Shown: piece after piece, positions 1 through 7,625 of the stretch | Numbering within the stretch: the first letter of the stretch is position 1 | How the letters are laid out: every line of letters starts with the position of its first letter | NCBI GenBank assembly: GCA_030672805.1 | Contig: DAOVFR010000053.1 | Coordinates: forward strand, 1 to 11,390 | From: Candidatus Krumholzibacteriota bacterium | GTDB lineage: Bacteria; Krumholzibacteriota; Krumholzibacteriia; Krumholzibacteriales; Krumholzibacteriaceae | Length of the DNA stretch: 11,390 bases | Direction: 5' to 3' | Program-made: the position numbers and the translations under genes | Notes under the pieces: model-generated | Database searches by the model: none | What the model was told of the DNA's origin: nothing | Seen by the model: the letters and a program-made list of their open reading frames with translations, nothing else

Positions 1-1
1 C

Positions 2-1090
2 AGCGATTTTCGCGGAGATCCGTCCGCCGCTCTTCTCGAGGTGCTTGATCCCGAGCACAACCAGACCTTCGAGGACCACTATATAAATATCCCATTCGAT
101 CTGTCCAGGGTTATGTTCATTACGACGGCGAATGTCCGTGATACCATTCCGAAACCGCTCCTCGACCGGATGGAAGTGCTGGATCTTCCCGGCTACATCA
201 CCAACGAGAAGGTTCAGATAGCGAAACGCTACCTGATCCCGAGACAGTTGCGGGAGAACGGCATATCACGCGGGAAACTCGTTATCCGTAATGATGCGGT
301 CTTGTCGATCATCGAGCGTTACACGCGTGAGGCGGGTGTGAGGAACCTCGAACGCAGGATTGCCTCGATCGCCAGGAAGACCGCCAGGAAGCTCGTTGAG
401 GGAAAGAGGGGTCCATACCGCGTCACCTCGAGGAACCTCAAGAGTTACCTCGGCGTGGAGGACTTCCCCGACCAGGAAATGCTTTCCAGGTCCGAGGTAG
501 GCGTCTCGACAGGCATGGCGAAGTCCGCCGCGGGAGGCGTCATCCTGTTCGTCGAGGCGCTAAGGATGAAGGGCAAGGGCAGGGTGAAATTGACCGGCTA
601 TCTCGGAGAGGTCATGAAGGAGTCGGCTGAAGCTGCGATGAGCTATGTGAAGGCTCATTTCAGTGAGGATCTGATAGACGGGGATTTTTTCGATGTTTCG
701 GACATTCACCTTCACATTCCGGCCGGGGCAGTGCCCAAGGACGGGCCAAGCGCGGGGATAGCGATCGCGACCTCTCTTGCATCTATCGCGCTGGGACGCA
801 AGGTCCGGAACGATGTCGCCATGACCGGCGAGATAACCCTTACGGGCAAGGTGCTCCCCGTGGGAGCTGTAAAGGAGAAAGTTATCGCGGCACACCGGGC
901 CGGGATAAGGGAAATAATTCTTCCCGCCCACAACAGGAAGGATCTTGCGGAGATACCCTCACCGATCAAGAAGGGCCTGACGTTCCACTTCATAAGCAAG
1001 GTCGAGGACGGTATACTGCTCGCGCTTGCCGGCGAAACGCCGAAAAGCACGGCAGGGAAAAAGAGGAAACATCTGCATGCCACAGCCTGA
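2..1090 (+). CDS. lon: ATP-dependent Lon protease, C-terminal part (5' end outside window)
   Basis: Lon is a cytosolic homo-oligomeric AAA+ serine protease that degrades misfolded and regulatory proteins. The frame is open from base 2, so the gene enters from the left. The first visible residues (SDFRGDPSAALLEVLDPE) are the stretch just after Lon Walker B. About 362 codons of the usual 780-800 are present. Visible in order: sensor-1 region (FITTAN), the LLDRME arginine segment, LPGY, sensor-2 (REAGVRNLERRI), then the protease domain. The catalytic Ser lies in PKDGPSAG (codon 749-751) and the catalytic Lys in the KEK of GAVKEKV (codon 878-880). They are 43 residues apart, as are Ser679 and Lys722 of E. 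coli Lon. The segment before the protease core reads GMAKSAAGG where most Lon proteins have a GLAWTxxGG-like sequence. The stop overlaps the next gene by 14 nt. The N-domain, Walker A and promoter are outside the window. Identity is certain; the active-site dyad is intact. Confidence 0.97.
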   Translation, partial: SDFRGDPSAALLEVLDPEHNQTFEDHYINIPFDLSRVMFITTANVRDTIPKPLLDRMEVLDLPGYITNEKVQIAKRYLIPRQLRENGISRGKLVIRNDAVLSIIERYTREAGVRNLERRIASIARKTARKLVEGKRGPYRVTSRNLKSYLGVEDFPDQEMLSRSEVGVSTGMAKSAAGGVILFVEALRMKGKGRVKLTGYLGEVMKESAEAAMSYVKAHFSEDLIDGDFFDVSDIHLHIPAGAVPKDGPSAGIAIATSLASIALGRKVRNDVAMTGEITLTGKVLPVGAVKEKVIAAHRAGIREIILPAHNRKDLAEIPSPIKKGLTFHFISKVEDGILLALAGETPKSTAGKKRKHLHATA

Positions 1091-2168
1091 GAAGAGCGGT
1101 TACATGCTTCCCAGAATCTTCTCGTTTTTCCTCAAGAGGATGCGAAGGGGGAAGCCTTTTCATCTGCCGGCCGATATCACGCAGTCCTCGAAGATTCTTT
1201 TTATAGATTCAGGCGATATCACCGATCTTCTTTTCACCGTTCCCCTTGTCAACTACTTTCACCGGTATCATCCCCGGATACAGACGGTGATGCTTGTGCG
1301 GGACACCGATGCGGAAATCGTCAAAAGTATCATGAATGTAAACAGGATCATCACCTATGAAAAGAAGCAGCTCAACATTTTCAGGACCGATTACATATCG
1401 CTCGTGAGAAAGCTGCACCATCAGTCGATGGATTCCGTGATACTTCTCTGCAGGAGATTCTCGCTGGAGCGGTTCCTTCTCGCGTTCATGAGCGGGGCAA
1501 AGGTAAGGATCGGATTCTCACACCAGTTCGCCAATCCATTTATCAACTGCGAGATCCGTCTCTCCGGGAACGGGTACATCGGGGACAGGATGGCGAGGGT
1601 CCTGGAGTCTGTCGGCCTGAAGATTGCCGATGATCTCCTGGACGTAAGCCTGCCGGAGCGGGAGACGAGCCACGCGAGACAGCTCATCCATTTCAGGAAA
1701 CCGGAAAAGGACTATCTGACCGTCGTGATCGATCCGAGCAGGGGAAAGATGAGGCACCAGGTTATTCCCGAGATACTCGCATACCTGGCGAACAACCTGG
1801 CGAGCAGACGGAAGGTAAAGTTTCTCGTTCTCACGAACCCCTGGGACGAGAAGCTGACGCGCAACATGACCGGTGACCTGAGGGGGGAAGTCATCGATCT
1901 CGTTCCGGAAAAAGCAGATGAAGCCGTGGCGCTGCTTTCCCAGTGTGACCTGTTTCTCTCGGGCAATACCAACCTGTTCCACTTCGCAGCAAAACTGAAG
2001 GTGCCTTCGATTGGAGTGTTTACAAAATACGATGGAAGGCAGTGGCTGCCCGATTCGGCCACGAACGTTCGGATCTTCAAGGGAATACGCGGCGAGAAAC
2101 TATCCCTGAAAAGTTTCTTCTCGATGGTCGATGAGGTGCTTTCTTCGACGGATTCGAGCTCGCCGTAA
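1077..2168 (+). CDS. Divergent GT9 (heptosyltransferase-like) glycosyltransferase
   Basis: Predicted 363-aa GT-B fold protein of the ADP-heptose:LPS heptosyltransferase family (GT9), presumably cytosolic at the inner membrane. The N-terminal start of the fold is recognisable (KILFIDSGDITDLLFTVPL), including the Gly-Asp pair that holds the catalytic base in WaaC. The C-terminal half has the late GT9 pattern, but the donor-site motif normally D-[ST]-G-P-x-H reads N-T-N-L-F-H (codons 1965-1982), and the following FGxT element reads FTKY. There is no C-terminal cysteine cluster. I chose ATG 1077 because AGAGGA (1062-1067) precedes it by 9 nt; it overlaps lon by 14 nt. ATG 1104 is an alternative, and the frame is open back to 1026 inside lon. 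It is followed after 30 nt by the msbA-like gene, so an LPS-core role is likely. The acceptor and donor cannot be told from sequence, and activity on ADP-heptose is doubtful given the motif changes. Confidence 0.8.
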   Translation: MPQPEKSGYMLPRIFSFFLKRMRRGKPFHLPADITQSSKILFIDSGDITDLLFTVPLVNYFHRYHPRIQTVMLVRDTDAEIVKSIMNVNRIITYEKKQLNIFRTDYISLVRKLHHQSMDSVILLCRRFSLERFLLAFMSGAKVRIGFSHQFANPFINCEIRLSGNGYIGDRMARVLESVGLKIADDLLDVSLPERETSHARQLIHFRKPEKDYLTVVIDPSRGKMRHQVIPEILAYLANNLASRRKVKFLVLTNPWDEKLTRNMTGDLRGEVIDLVPEKADEAVALLSQCDLFLSGNTNLFHFAAKLKVPSIGVFTKYDGRQWLPDSATNVRIFKGIRGEKLSLKSFFSMVDEVLSSTDSSSP

Positions 2169-2198
2169 CGCACTCCCGCGGAAAGGACATCGAAGGTT

Positions 2199-4052
2199 GT
2201 GAGCGAAACAGGAGCCGGCAAGATTTACCTGAGATTGCTGCGGTACCTTCTTCCGTTCTGGAAACGGGTTATCATCCTGTTCATCTGTACGGCCATCTTC
2301 GCCAGTCTGAGCGGCGTATCACTTACCCTGATCACGCCGTTTCTCCATATCCTCTTCGGGGGAGGCCCCGCCGTTGTCGAGGAGGTCACCGGGTCGGATC
2401 ATGGCGTTCATGTTCCCGAGACCGTCGAACGGAGAATCGAAACGGTGAAGAAGGGAGTTTCGGATCTCATCTACAAGGGCACGTCCATAGAGCGGCTTGG
2501 CAGGTTCTGCATGATCTTTTTGCTTTTGATGATCACAAAGAACATTTTCGGCTACTTGAGCACGTATCTAACGATCAACCTGGAGCAGCACGTCCTGTAC
2601 CGTATCAGGAACGATCTGTATGAAAGGATACAGATGCTTCCCATGTCGTTTTTCGACCGGCAGAAAACGGGGCACCTGATCTCGAGAATCACAAACGACG
2701 TCCAGAACCTGCGTGGAGTCGTCGTGGGAGGACTCGCCAGCATCGTTCGGAACGGACTCATGGCGCTAATCGCGATATCGATCGTATTCTACACGTCCTG
2801 GAAGCTGTCACTGCTTACCATCGTGCTTGTTCCACTTAACATCTTTCTTATTACGGTGATCGGACGGAAACTTCGCAAGGGAAGCCGGCGGGCGCAGGAG
2901 CGAATGGCCGATATTACCTCGGTTCTGCAGGAGACGATCTCGGGCATCAGGGTGGTCAAGGCCTTTATCATGGAGAGGTTCGAGAATTTCAAGTTCAACC
3001 GGTTCAACGAACGGTACCGGAACGAGTACCTGAAGATGCGGCGCATGGCGGAACTCGCCTCTCCGATGAGCGAGACGCTCGGGACGCTGGCTAGCGTTGT
3101 GATTCTCTGGTACGGTGGAAAGCTTGTCATCGCCGAGCATCTCGACCCGGCCAAGCTCATGATGTTCGTGGCGGTCATGCTCTGGGTGGTCAATCCGATC
3201 AAGAACCTCAGCAAGATGAACAGCGTCATCCAGGAAGGTCTCGCCTGCGGCGAGCGTGTGTTCGAGATTGTCGATATCAGGTCAGAGGAAGAGGATTCCG
3301 GCGATTGCGATATCGACGGGTTTCGAGAGGAGATCGTTTACAAGGACGTGTCCTTCCACTACGGCAACGGTATCGAGGTATTGAAGAAGGCAAGCTTCTC
3401 GATCAGACGCGGTGAGATTGTCGCGATCGTAGGGCCGAGCGGGGCGGGTAAGACGACCATTGCCGATCTCCTGCCGGGGTTCTACCGGCCGACCTCGGGA
3501 GTTATCCTGATCGACGGCGTCGATATTGTAAATGTAAAGCTGCGATCGCTACGCGGCTTGATGGGGATTGTCACGCAGGAGACCATACTGTTCAACGACA
3601 CTGTTTTCAACAACATAGCGTACGGGATGACCGGTTGTCCCAGGGAAGACGTGGAAAAGGCCGCGAGGGCGGCGAATGCACACGAGTTCATCATCGCGAT
3701 GCAGGACGGATACGATACAGTGATCGGTGACAGGGGTGTCCAGCTGTCCGGCGGACAGCGGCAGCGTCTCGCGATAGCAAGGGCCCTGTTGAAGAATCCG
3801 AAAATCCTCATACTCGATGAGGCGACGAGCTCTCTCGATGTCGAAAGCGAAGCGCTCGTCCAGGAGGCGATAGAACGCCTCATGGCCGGCAGGACGAATC
3901 TCGTAATCGCCCACCGCATGTCCACCATAAAGAACGCAGACAGGATAGTTGTGCTGGGCGAAGGAGAGATCAAGCAGGTAGGCACTCATGAGGAGTTGAT
4001 CGGTGAGGAAGGAATGTACCGCAAACTCTACAACCTGCAGATCGGGGTGTGA
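2199..4052 (+). CDS. msbA: MsbA-type lipid A/core ABC exporter (TMD-NBD half transporter)
   Basis: 617-aa ABC half transporter, expected to act as an inner-membrane homodimer flipping core-lipid A. Residues about 20-330 hold six predicted membrane segments with the family landmark SFFDRQKTGHLISRITNDV (150-168). The ATPase domain has Walker A GPSGAGKTT (412-420), Q-loop Q460, signature LSGGQRQR (516-523), Walker B ILILDE (536-541), D-loop SSLD (544-547) and H-loop His572, all intact. E. coli MsbA is 582 aa; much of the extra length lies between TM1 and TM2 (about residues 53-100), a hydrophilic, charged loop on the periplasmic side. The start is GTG 2199. Candidate ribosome sites are GAAAGGA (2181-2187) and the closer GAAGG (2192-2196), neither ideally spaced. 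The next gene begins 50 nt inside this one. The setting among core glycosyltransferases and heptose-nucleotide genes favours lipid A-core as substrate, although related multidrug exporters share the fold. Confidence 0.9.
   Translation: MSETGAGKIYLRLLRYLLPFWKRVIILFICTAIFASLSGVSLTLITPFLHILFGGGPAVVEEVTGSDHGVHVPETVERRIETVKKGVSDLIYKGTSIERLGRFCMIFLLLMITKNIFGYLSTYLTINLEQHVLYRIRNDLYERIQMLPMSFFDRQKTGHLISRITNDVQNLRGVVVGGLASIVRNGLMALIAISIVFYTSWKLSLLTIVLVPLNIFLITVIGRKLRKGSRRAQERMADITSVLQETISGIRVVKAFIMERFENFKFNRFNERYRNEYLKMRRMAELASPMSETLGTLASVVILWYGGKLVIAEHLDPAKLMMFVAVMLWVVNPIKNLSKMNSVIQEGLACGERVFEIVDIRSEEEDSGDCDIDGFREEIVYKDVSFHYGNGIEVLKKASFSIRRGEIVAIVGPSGAGKTTIADLLPGFYRPTSGVILIDGVDIVNVKLRSLRGLMGIVTQETILFNDTVFNNIAYGMTGCPREDVEKAARAANAHEFIIAMQDGYDTVIGDRGVQLSGGQRQRLAIARALLKNPKILILDEATSSLDVESEALVQEAIERLMAGRTNLVIAHRMSTIKNADRIVVLGEGEIKQVGTHEELIGEEGMYRKLYNLQIGV
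3991..3995 (+). promoter_or_regulatory. Ribosome binding site for the WaaF-like gene
   Basis: AGGAG lies 7 nt before GTG 4003, inside the msbA-like coding sequence. It decides the start of the following gene, because no ATG, GTG or TTG occurs in that frame between 4003 and the conserved beginning of the GT9 fold (ILVIAPNWLGD). Confidence 0.55.
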
Positions 4053-5067
4053 GGAGATCCTTGTCATCGCCCCGAACTGGCTCGGGGACGCGGTCATGTC
4101 CACTCCTTTCCTGTCGGTATTGCGCAGCAGGTTTCCGTCATCGCCGGTAACCGTGGCCTGCCGGAGTTACGTATCCGAGGTGTTTAGCGATTCCCCATTT
4201 ATAGACCGCCTGCTCGAGTATGACGGGTCCCGCGGGCTTCGGGGACTGGTTGCGTCCATTCGCGCGAACGCTCCCGCCCGCGGATGGTCGACCTGTTTCG
4301 TGCTCCCGACGTCTTTCTCTTCCGCAGTAGCTGCATTTCTCTCGAGGGCGGGAACAAGGGTAGGGTACGGGGGAGAGATGAGGAGCATTTTCCTGAATCG
4401 TGTCCGGTCCCGGGGAGGGTACCGGGAAGGTCATCTTACGCGTGTCTATATAAAGCTCGTCGAGGAAGTTTCGGGAACAGCCTCCGCCGGGATGCCCCTT
4501 CCATCGATCGAACCACCCGCCGGGTGGAGGGAAATGATATCGAGCAGGGGGATCCAGGGCGACTACTTCGTGCTTGCCGCCGGAGCCGCGTACGGTCCGG
4601 CGAAGGTCTGGTCGGCTGACCGGTATTCGCTGCTTGCGCGGAGGATCGTTGAGAGGCGGGGATGGAGTGTTGTCACCGTCGGATCCGGCGGCGAGAGCCG
4701 CGAGGCGGACGGGATCATCGAAACGACCGGGGGACACGGTATCAACATGGCGGGCAAGTGCAGCGTGCGTGAGCTCGTGGCGGTTTTACGCGGGGCGCGT
4801 CTTGTAATCGGCAACGACAGTGGGCCGGTGCATATCTCGGCCGCGATGGGGGTTCCGACAGTGACGGTGTTCGGTTCGACGAGCCCCGAATGGACGGCGC
4901 CGATGGGCACGGCAGTCGAGATCGTAAAAAGCGACTTGGAGTGTTCCCCCTGTTTCAAGCGGGAGTGCCCCTATGGTGAGCCGGCATGCATGCTGAAAAT
5001 AGGTGTTGGCGACGTGCACTCAGCCGTGCAACGCCTGTTGAAGGAGGAGATCCGTGACGCAACGTAA
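4003..5067 (+). CDS. waaF: GT9 heptosyltransferase, WaaF (heptosyltransferase II)-like
   Basis: 354-aa GT9 enzyme expected to transfer heptose from ADP-heptose to the inner core. The beginning ILVIAPNWLGDAVMSTPFL (19-37), the donor phosphate region AAGAAYGPAKVW, the intact D-S-G-P-x-H motif (Asp272-His277), FGSTSPEWTAP and the C-terminal cysteine run (C-S-P-C through A-C, 4942-4989) together resemble heptosyltransferase II. GTG 4003 gives a 17-residue, Cys/Thr-rich extension before the usual fold start and a 50-nt overlap with the msbA-like gene. An AGGAG 7 nt upstream supports it. An alternative is that the true start is a GTG at 4049 overlapping the upstream stop, with a one-base error putting it out of frame, or a rare ATC start at 4057. 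The 3' end overlaps rfaE1 by 14 nt. Family assignment is firm; assignment to WaaF rather than another heptosyltransferase is likely but not proven. Confidence 0.87.
   Translation: MRKECTANSTTCRSGCEEILVIAPNWLGDAVMSTPFLSVLRSRFPSSPVTVACRSYVSEVFSDSPFIDRLLEYDGSRGLRGLVASIRANAPARGWSTCFVLPTSFSSAVAAFLSRAGTRVGYGGEMRSIFLNRVRSRGGYREGHLTRVYIKLVEEVSGTASAGMPLPSIEPPAGWREMISSRGIQGDYFVLAAGAAYGPAKVWSADRYSLLARRIVERRGWSVVTVGSGGESREADGIIETTGGHGINMAGKCSVRELVAVLRGARLVIGNDSGPVHISAAMGVPTVTVFGSTSPEWTAPMGTAVEIVKSDLECSPCFKRECPYGEPACMLKIGVGDVHSAVQRLLKEEIRDAT
5042..5047 (+). promoter_or_regulatory. Strong ribosome binding site for rfaE1
   Basis: A perfect AGGAGG sits 6 nt before GTG 5054, inside the end of the WaaF-like gene. 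It fixes the GTG start of the kinase gene and makes translational coupling with the upstream gene plausible. Confidence 0.75.
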
Positions 5068-6103
5068 CACGTTCAACGATTCGCTCAGGGCCGTGGTGCG
5101 GGGATGGCGGCGGAAACGAGTGCTTATTCTCGGTGACATGATTCTCGACGAGTATGTCTACGGGAGGACCGACCGCGTTTCGAGGGAGGCACCGGTCGTG
5201 ATCGTGCGGTACGACGGAAGCAGTTACAGTCCGGGCGGTGCGGCGAATGCCGCACAGAACGTGGCCGCGCTTGGTGGAAAGGCGGTGCCGGTCGGAATCA
5301 TCGGGAAAGACGAGCACGGCATGAAACTGAGGGAACTTCTCCGGTCGCGGGGGCTGTCCGTAAGGGGGCTGTTAACGGTTCGGAACAGGGTGACAACGAC
5401 CAAGATCCGCATAATGGCGGGCGATTTTCATGCGCAGAGACAACAGATAGTCCGGATAGACCGTGAGGTCGACGGACCGGCCGGAAGGGCGACGGAGGAA
5501 CGTATTCTCAAAAGGCTCGACAGGGAAATTGCCGCGGCCGACGCGGTTATCCTGAGTGATTACCATCAGGGATTCTTCACCGGGAGACTTATCCGGGAGA
5601 CGATAGGCAGGTGCAGGAGGAGAAGTATTCCGGTCATAGCCGATTCACGGTACCGGCTTGCCCTGTTCAAGGGGGTGACAATGGCCACGCCCAACGAGGT
5701 GGAAGCCGCATCGGCAGCGGGGATCGAACTTTCCCGTTCGAGCAGTCCGGAACGCATAGGCAGAAAACTGCTTGAAACTCTCCGGGCATCTTCTGTACTG
5801 GTAACGAGGGGCAGGTTCGGGATGTCGCTCGTCGAACCGGGAAAACGGATACGTTCCGTCGGGGTCGTCGGGAGCCCGGAGGCGACCGATGTGACGGGGG
5901 CGGGGGACACGGTCGTATCGGCCGTGGCCCTCACGCTCGCAGCCGGAGGCGACATGGTCACGGCGATGCATATAGCGAATATCGCGGCGTCGATTGTTGT
6001 CATGAAAAGGGGAACGGCGGTGGCCGAAGCGGATGAGATGCAAGACAGGATGGACGAGATCGGGCGGGCGTTTAAGGAGACAAAGGGGGTGGGGAGGCCG
6101 TGA
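5054..6103 (+). CDS. rfaE1: D-glycero-D-manno-heptose-7-phosphate kinase (RfaE domain I, stand-alone)
   Basis: 349-aa PfkB/ribokinase-family sugar kinase matching the N-terminal half of the fused enzyme HldE. It phosphorylates heptose 7-phosphate at C1 to the 1,7-bisphosphate, the second step toward ADP-heptose, in the cytosol. Landmarks: ILGDMILDEYVYG (25-37), SREAPV (43-48), the substrate-side SPGGAANAAQN (59-69), TPNEVEA (212-218) and the PfkB ATP/anion-hole motif DVTGAGDT (279-286) with Asp285 as predicted catalytic base. GTG 5054 is chosen on the AGGAGG 6 nt upstream. It overlaps the WaaF-like gene by 14 nt, and its TGA overlaps the next start as GTGA. It ends after the kinase domain with no fused nucleotidyltransferase; that function is the next gene. 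All key residues look intact. Also called hldA when separate. Confidence 0.93.
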   Translation: MTQRNTFNDSLRAVVRGWRRKRVLILGDMILDEYVYGRTDRVSREAPVVIVRYDGSSYSPGGAANAAQNVAALGGKAVPVGIIGKDEHGMKLRELLRSRGLSVRGLLTVRNRVTTTKIRIMAGDFHAQRQQIVRIDREVDGPAGRATEERILKRLDREIAAADAVILSDYHQGFFTGRLIRETIGRCRRRSIPVIADSRYRLALFKGVTMATPNEVEAASAAGIELSRSSSPERIGRKLLETLRASSVLVTRGRFGMSLVEPGKRIRSVGVVGSPEATDVTGAGDTVVSAVALTLAAGGDMVTAMHIANIAASIVVMKRGTAVAEADEMQDRMDEIGRAFKETKGVGRP

Positions 6104-6597
6104 CATCAAGAAAGATCTGCGAAGACCCGTTTGCGCTGGCCAGGCATATCGAGGCTGACAGGGATGCGATCGGCCCCGTTGTCCTTGCGAACGGTTGTTT
6201 CGACGTGCTGCATATCGGGCATGTCAGGTACCTGGAAGCGGCAGCGTCGCTCGGGAACCTTCTTGTTGTCGCGATGAATAACGACCGGTCGACGCGGGCC
6301 CTGAAGGGTGATGGACGGCCCGTTATTCCGGAAATGGAACGCGCCGAGATGCTTCTCGCGATCCGGCACGTCGATTACGTCCTGATCTTCGGCGATAAAA
6401 CAGTTGACCGGATCCTGGAAATCCTTCGCCCCGATTTTCACGCAAAGGGGACCGACTACACGGTCGAGACGGTGCCCGAGCGGGAAACGGCCGGGTCGAT
6501 CGGATGCACCACCGTCATCGTCGGCGACCCGAAGGATCATGCGAGCCGCGATATAATCGGGAAGCTTCGCGGGGAGGGTCGGGGTGGATCTCGCTGA
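6100..6597 (+). CDS. rfaE2: D-glycero-D-manno-heptose-1-phosphate adenylyltransferase (RfaE domain II, stand-alone)
   Basis: 165-aa cytidylyltransferase-like nucleotidyltransferase, equivalent to the C-terminal half of HldE (hldC when separate). It joins heptose 1-phosphate and ATP to give ADP-heptose and pyrophosphate. Visible are NGCFD (31-35) and the nucleotide-binding HIGH motif (His38-His41), the N-N-D-x-S segment (60-64) after the central strand, LKGDGRP, and KGTDY (116-120). The C-terminal element, usually a Ser/Thr-rich YSTT-like sequence before an I-I-x-K helix, reads DHASRDIIGKLR (146-157), somewhat degenerate but in place. The start is GTG 6100, overlapping the kinase stop by 4 nt; the 3' end overlaps the next GT9 by 14 nt. 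It directly follows its pathway partner, so the two halves are probably made in equal amounts. Confidence 0.93.
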   Translation: MTSRKICEDPFALARHIEADRDAIGPVVLANGCFDVLHIGHVRYLEAAASLGNLLVVAMNNDRSTRALKGDGRPVIPEMERAEMLLAIRHVDYVLIFGDKTVDRILEILRPDFHAKGTDYTVETVPERETAGSIGCTTVIVGDPKDHASRDIIGKLRGEGRGGSR

Positions 6598-7624
6598 GGA
6601 AGCGCGTGTCCATTGCAGGCCGCTCAGGGTGCTTCTCACGAGGCTCAGATACCTCGGTGACGTTATCCTTACCACGCCTGTTATAACGGCGCTCAAGCGC
6701 GGATATCCCGAAGCGGAGATCCACTACCTGGCGGAGTATCCTTTTGCATCGGTTCTCGAGCATCATCCCGGCATCAGCGGTGTTATTGAGCTGCGCCGCG
6801 GTGTCCGGGGAACGCTCGCCGCGTTGCGAAAAATCAGGCAATTAAGATGCACCGCGGCCATTGATCTCCTGTACAATCCCCGGAGCGCGTGGCTCCTGTA
6901 CGCATCGGGCATCCCGATTCGTGTGGGGGGAAGCAGGCGGTTCAGGAGACGGCTCTACACGGATGTGTTCTCCGCGCCGCACGGGACTCGAAGTGCGATC
7001 GATCACCACCTGTATCCCCTGAAGCTGTTCGGGATCGAGGCGGATGAGACGCTGCCGCGGATATATCTTGCCGGGGAGGAAACACGCGCGGGAGCCGCGC
7101 TGCTCGAGAGCACCGTCGGCGACGCGGGCAGGGGCGGACCACTGATCGCCGTGCACCCCGGCGGGACATGGCCCGCGAAACGGTGGAGTCCGGCGTCCTT
7201 TGCGCGTCTCGTCGAATTGCTGCAGAGACGGCACGGTGCTGCAGTGCTTGTCGTGACAGGTCCGGGGGAGCGTGAGATCGTAGAGATGGTTGTTTCATGC
7301 TCCGCAACCGGCGCCTGCATACTGCCGCTTCAGCCCCTCAGGGTGCTGGCGTCAGTACTGCACAACGTCGATTGTGTTATCGCGAACGACGGAGGCGTGC
7401 TTCATATGAGTGTTGCGCTTGGAAAGCCTACGGTCGGCATCTTCGGTCCGACAGAGCCCGATATATGGTTTCCTTACGAGGGGAAGGGACCGTTCGAGTT
7501 GATCTCGCGACACGAGGAATGTGCGCCGTGTCACCGTCACGAGTGCGATGACATGAAATGCCTTGATCGGATCGAACCGGAGGATGTATTTCAAGGTTTC
7601 GAGCGTGTCATGGGGCGGAGCTGA
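6584..7624 (+). CDS. GT9 glycosyltransferase, heptosyltransferase family
   Basis: 346-aa GT9 protein. The fold begins RVLLTRLRYLGDVILTTPVI with the Gly-Asp pair at 25-26. The donor phosphate region is HPGGTWPAKRW. The donor motif reads D-G-G-V-L-H (Asp269-His274) instead of D-S-G-P-x-H, a change seen in part of the family, followed by an intact FGPTEP. A C-terminal cysteine cluster C-x2-C-x4-C-x4-C occupies 7520-7561. GTG 6584 is preceded by GGAGGG (6573-6578) with a 5-nt spacer and overlaps rfaE2 by 14 nt. The next gene starts 1 nt after its stop. With that neighbour it shares a D-L-L-x2-P-R-S-A segment, so the two look like related paralogs. It probably adds an inner-core heptose (WaaC- or WaaQ-like), but which linkage cannot be read from sequence. 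Confidence 0.86.
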   Translation: MDLAEEARVHCRPLRVLLTRLRYLGDVILTTPVITALKRGYPEAEIHYLAEYPFASVLEHHPGISGVIELRRGVRGTLAALRKIRQLRCTAAIDLLYNPRSAWLLYASGIPIRVGGSRRFRRRLYTDVFSAPHGTRSAIDHHLYPLKLFGIEADETLPRIYLAGEETRAGAALLESTVGDAGRGGPLIAVHPGGTWPAKRWSPASFARLVELLQRRHGAAVLVVTGPGEREIVEMVVSCSATGACILPLQPLRVLASVLHNVDCVIANDGGVLHMSVALGKPTVGIFGPTEPDIWFPYEGKGPFELISRHEECAPCHRHECDDMKCLDRIEPEDVFQGFERVMGRS

Positions 7625-7625
7625 C

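Noticed and set aside
80..95. AT-rich TATAAAT-like stretch, considered as a promoter -10 element.
   Set aside because: It lies in the middle of conserved Lon coding sequence with no paired -35 element and no gene start nearby.
4138..4737. A 199-codon minus-strand open frame inside the WaaF-like gene.
   Set aside because: The plus strand carries the GT9 motifs here. The antisense product is Pro/Gly/Arg-rich without family features.
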